Positions 61,489 through 64,000 of a stretch of 64,000 nucleotides of DNA are shown here, in pieces. Source of the DNA: Sphingomonas faeni (GTDB lineage Bacteria; Pseudomonadota; Alphaproteobacteria; Sphingomonadales; Sphingomonadaceae); assembly GCF_024273235.1 (NCBI RefSeq), contig NZ_JANBVH010000009.1, positions 62,001 through 126,000 on the forward strand. The letters are read 5' to 3'. Each line of letters begins with the position of its first letter. The first letter of the stretch is position 1. A model generated the notes under the pieces. That model was not told the origin of the DNA. It did no database searches and worked only from the letters and a program-made list of their open reading frames with translations. Both the position numbers and the translations under genes were made by a program.

Positions 61489-63054
61489 TTACTTGGAACG
61501 ACGCAGAAGCGTGGAGATGTCGCCCAGCCGGAACGCGCCGGTGAGCAATGTCGCGATCGCATAGACCACGCCGCCGGTGGTAACCAGCACCAGCATCGCG
61601 CCCCAGCGCTGGATGCTGGTGCCGGTCACGAACGGCTGGAACAGGTCGTTGAGGAAAAACATCACGACCCCCATGATCAGCGCGGCGACCAGCAACCGCC
61701 ACGTCCGTCGGCGAAGCCGCGCGTCGGGGGTGAAATGCCCGCGGCGGACGAGCGTGCGGTAGAGCATCGCGACGTTGACCGTGCTCGCGATCGCGGTGGC
61801 GAGCGGTGGACCCATGTGGCCGAGCGGCTTGATGAAGGCGAGGTTCAGGACGAGGTTCACGACCATCGACATCGTCGCATAGCGCACCGGCGTCTTGGTG
61901 TCCGAGCGTGCGTAATAGCCGGGCGTGAGCACCTTCACGAGGATGTACGACGGCAGGCCGATCGAGAAGGCGGCGAGCGCCTGTGCGGTCAGCACGCTGT
62001 CGTCGAGCGCGAACTTGCCGTGCTGGAACAGAGCCCCGACGATCGGCACGCCGCAGACGATCAGCGCGACCGTCGCGGGCAGGGTCAGGAACAGCGCCAG
62101 TTCCATGCCGCGGTTCTGCGTCGTCATCGCCTCGGCCTCCTCGCCGCGGCCGAGCTGGCGCGAGATCGTGGGAAGCAGGACGGTGCCGAGACCGATACCG
62201 ATCAATCCGAGCGGGAGCTGGTTCAGGCGGTCGGCGAAATAGATGTAGGAGACCGAGCCCGCAGGCAGCAACGCGGCGGCTAGCGCGGTCGAGACTACGA
62301 GGTTGATCTGCACCGCGCCGGCCCCGGCGGCGGCGGGCCAGATCAGCGACATGAGCTTCTTCACGTCGGGATTGAGTTGCGGGCGCTTGAGCCGCAGCTT
62401 CACGCCGGATGCACGGCAGGCCCAGATCAGCCACAGGAGCTGCAACGCTCCCGACACGGTCACCGCGATCGCCTGGTTGCGCGCGGTCAGCAGCGGCTGG
62501 CGCTCATGGAACAGCAGCAGCGCGGCGATCAGCGTCGCATTGAGCAGGATCGGCGCGGCGGCATTGATCCAGAACTTGTGCAGCGAATTGAGGATGCCGC
62601 CGAGCAGCGACACGAGGCTGATCAGCAGTAGATAGGGGAGGGTGATCCGCGAGAGGTGAACGACATAGTCGAACCGCTCAGCGCTCGCGCCATTGAACCC
62701 GAAGGTCAGCAGCCACGTCATCGGCCATGCGGCGAGCTCGAACAGCACCGTCATCGCGATCAGCGTCGGCAGCAGCACCGACAGCGCATCTTCGGCGAAC
62801 GCGATCCCGTCGGGCAATCCGCGCCCGGTCTTGTCGCCGACCTTCCGATTGAACATCGGGATGAAGGCGGCGGAGAACGCGCCCTCCGCGAAGAGCGCGC
62901 GGAACATATTGGGGAGGCGGAACGCGATCAGGAACGCGTCCGACGCGAACCCCGCGCCGACGAACCGCGCGAACAGCGAGTCGCGCACCAGCCCCAGGAT
63001 ACGGCTGGCGAGCGTCAGCCCGCCGACCGATCCCAGCGCCTTGGTCAGGTTCAT
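61489..63054 (-). CDS. murJ: Lipid II flippase MurJ
   Basis: A 521-residue inner-membrane protein of the MOP superfamily with about 14 transmembrane helices, which moves lipid II to the periplasmic side for peptidoglycan synthesis. The N-terminal SRILGLVRDSLFARFVGAG and RLPNMFRALFAEGAFSAAFIP segments are diagnostic. It is 25 nt after secB and 9 nt before trpS. Confidence 0.94.
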   Translation of the reverse strand: MNLTKALGSVGGLTLASRILGLVRDSLFARFVGAGFASDAFLIAFRLPNMFRALFAEGAFSAAFIPMFNRKVGDKTGRGLPDGIAFAEDALSVLLPTLIAMTVLFELAAWPMTWLLTFGFNGASAERFDYVVHLSRITLPYLLLISLVSLLGGILNSLHKFWINAAAPILLNATLIAALLLFHERQPLLTARNQAIAVTVSGALQLLWLIWACRASGVKLRLKRPQLNPDVKKLMSLIWPAAAGAGAVQINLVVSTALAAALLPAGSVSYIYFADRLNQLPLGLIGIGLGTVLLPTISRQLGRGEEAEAMTTQNRGMELALFLTLPATVALIVCGVPIVGALFQHGKFALDDSVLTAQALAAFSIGLPSYILVKVLTPGYYARSDTKTPVRYATMSMVVNLVLNLAFIKPLGHMGPPLATAIASTVNVAMLYRTLVRRGHFTPDARLRRRTWRLLVAALIMGVVMFFLNDLFQPFVTGTSIQRWGAMLVLVTTGGVVYAIATLLTGAFRLGDISTLLRRSK

Positions 63055-63079
63055 CTACGCGCGCTCCGCCTCCGGTCGA

Positions 63080-63601
63080 TCAGGCCTGACCGAAATCGCC
63101 GACGTTCGGCTGGATGCCCTGCTGCTCCGACTGAGTCAGGTACAGCTGGCCGAAATCGATCGGCTCGAGCAGCAGCGGCGGGAAGCCACCGTCACGCACT
63201 GCATCCGACAGCACGCGGCGGGCGAACGGGAACAGCAGGCGCGGCGCTTCGCCCAGCAGGAACGGCTGGACATGCTCGGCCGGGATGTTGCGCAGCCCGA
63301 ACAGGCCGGCATAGGAAAGGTCGACGATGAACGCGACCTGCCCGTCGGTCTCGGCCCGGACGTCGATCTTCAGCACGACCTCATGCACTTCGTCGCCGAC
63401 TTGCGCCGCGCCGATGTTGAACTGCACGTCGATCGCCGGCGGGGTCTGGTTCTGGTAGACGGCGGGCGCGTTCGGGTTCTCGAACGACAGATCCTTGACG
63501 TATTGCGAGATCAGGCCGGCGGCGGGAATCGTGTCCTCGCCGTTCACGAGCTGGTCGCCCATCTGGTCGGGCGCGGTCACGCCATTGTCCTGATCATCCA
63601 T
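63080..63601 (-). CDS. secB: Protein-export chaperone SecB
   Basis: A 173-residue tetrameric chaperone that holds preproteins unfolded for SecA. QYVKDLSFENPNAP, the beta-sheet core and the LFPFARRVLSDAVRDGGFPPLLLEPIDF stretch are typical of alphaproteobacterial SecB. First gene of a secB-murJ-trpS unit. It is divergent from the Tim44-like gene, a conserved pairing in this class. Confidence 0.95.
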   Translation of the reverse strand: MDDQDNGVTAPDQMGDQLVNGEDTIPAAGLISQYVKDLSFENPNAPAVYQNQTPPAIDVQFNIGAAQVGDEVHEVVLKIDVRAETDGQVAFIVDLSYAGLFGLRNIPAEHVQPFLLGEAPRLLFPFARRVLSDAVRDGGFPPLLLEPIDFGQLYLTQSEQQGIQPNVGDFGQA

Positions 63602-63768
63602 TCGTCGTGTCCTTGCGAAGAAGCGTGAAATAGGGACCGAAGCGGCACGCTTGCGCGTTCATGTCGGTCAGGGGGCTGCGAGTAGCAGTGCCGACCGGGC
63701 GTTTCAACGGGCCCGGGTTTGAATAAGCGCAGCTTTGGCCTATGTTAGACCGAAGATCGGAGGCACGG

Positions 63769-64000
63769 TTGTTTTACGTAGTTCTTCTCGCGATGGTTGC
63801 AGGCTTCTTGGCGATGCGACTGTATAGCGTGCTCGGCAAGCGGACGGGGCATGAACAGCCCTTGCCGCGCGCGGCCGAGGACCGTCCTGCGCTCGCCGCC
63901 GTTCCGCGAACGGTGGATGCGACGCCCGAACCCCGCGAGGTCGCCAGCCGCAACATCGAGCCGCGCGCCGAAGCGGGCCTGCGCGCGATCGTCGCCGCTG
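63769..64000 (+). CDS. Tim44/TimA-like membrane-anchored protein (5' part only)
   Basis: The first 77 residues of a protein beginning with one transmembrane helix and the segment RLYSVLGKRTGHEQ, which is the hallmark of bacterial Tim44-like (TimA) proteins; the C-terminal Tim44 domain lies beyond the window. The start is read as TTG at 63769 because GGAGG (63759-63763) sits 5 nt upstream and the frame gives a complete anchor helix; an ATG eight codons further in would cut the helix. The role of TimA in bacteria is unclear but its gene is regularly next to secB. Confidence 0.78.
   Translation, partial: MFYVVLLAMVAGFLAMRLYSVLGKRTGHEQPLPRAAEDRPALAAVPRTVDATPEPREVASRNIEPRAEAGLRAIVAA

Overview
The window looks like a chromosomal segment of a high-GC alphaproteobacterium, most likely Sphingomonas or a close relative. 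Support: the gene order ubiE-ubiB-coaBC-dut next to mutM-rpsT-dnaA, secB facing a Tim44-like gene, GANTC sites ahead of dnaA, a GGAAC-N16-CGTT (EcfG-type) promoter, Caulobacter-type TonB receptor/halogenase/cupin genes, and several dispersed inverted-repeat families. I see no transposase, integrase, prophage, rRNA or CRISPR array.

Layout. (1) 1-8 kb: housekeeping and small genes: partial sodC, thpR, a Bax-inhibitor-like membrane protein, a transglutaminase, a small probable stress protein, Nudix and extensin-like genes, and an aldehyde dehydrogenase divergent from a ROK regulator. (2) 9.0-33.6 kb: a carbohydrate-utilisation locus in three blocks. A minus-strand block (20.8 to 9.0 kb) runs halogenase x3, GH2, GH97, SGNH esterase, carboxylesterase. 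A plus-strand pair encodes a TonB-dependent receptor and a JmjC/cupin-like protein. A second minus-strand block (33.6 to 25.7 kb) runs GH5, GH26, CE2 esterase, GH3, GH9. Together the enzymes fit an acetylated galactoglucomannan: mannanases and an endoglucanase cut the backbone, esterases remove acetyl groups, GH97 probably removes galactose, and GH2 and GH3 finish the oligosaccharides. (3) 33.8-42.6 kb: a small methyltransferase cluster, lysA, tRNA-Glu(CTC), class II DAHP synthase, a 2-hydroxyacid dehydrogenase, cysS, an intradiol-dioxygenase-like lipoprotein, rpsU and an FKBP isomerase. (4) 43-50.5 kb: a small secreted membrane peptide, a metallophosphatase, an M48 protease, and surface-polysaccharide precursor genes (wecB, wecC, galU, a polyprenyl-P sugar-1-P transferase). 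(5) 50.6-64 kb: the compact ubiE-ubiB-(membrane protein)-coaBC-dut-(hypothetical)-MoeB/ThiF run, then mutM, rpsT, dnaA, trpS, murJ, secB and the start of a Tim44-like gene.

The observations most worth following are the glucomannan locus with its three halogenase homologues, the middle one having lost every catalytic landmark; a CAAAT-N-ATTTG palindrome placed at the same distance ahead of two glycosidase genes in different blocks; four GANTC sites in 48 bp upstream of dnaA; and an EcfG-type promoter on a small hydrophilic protein gene. All functions are read from sequence motifs by eye; no database search was run.
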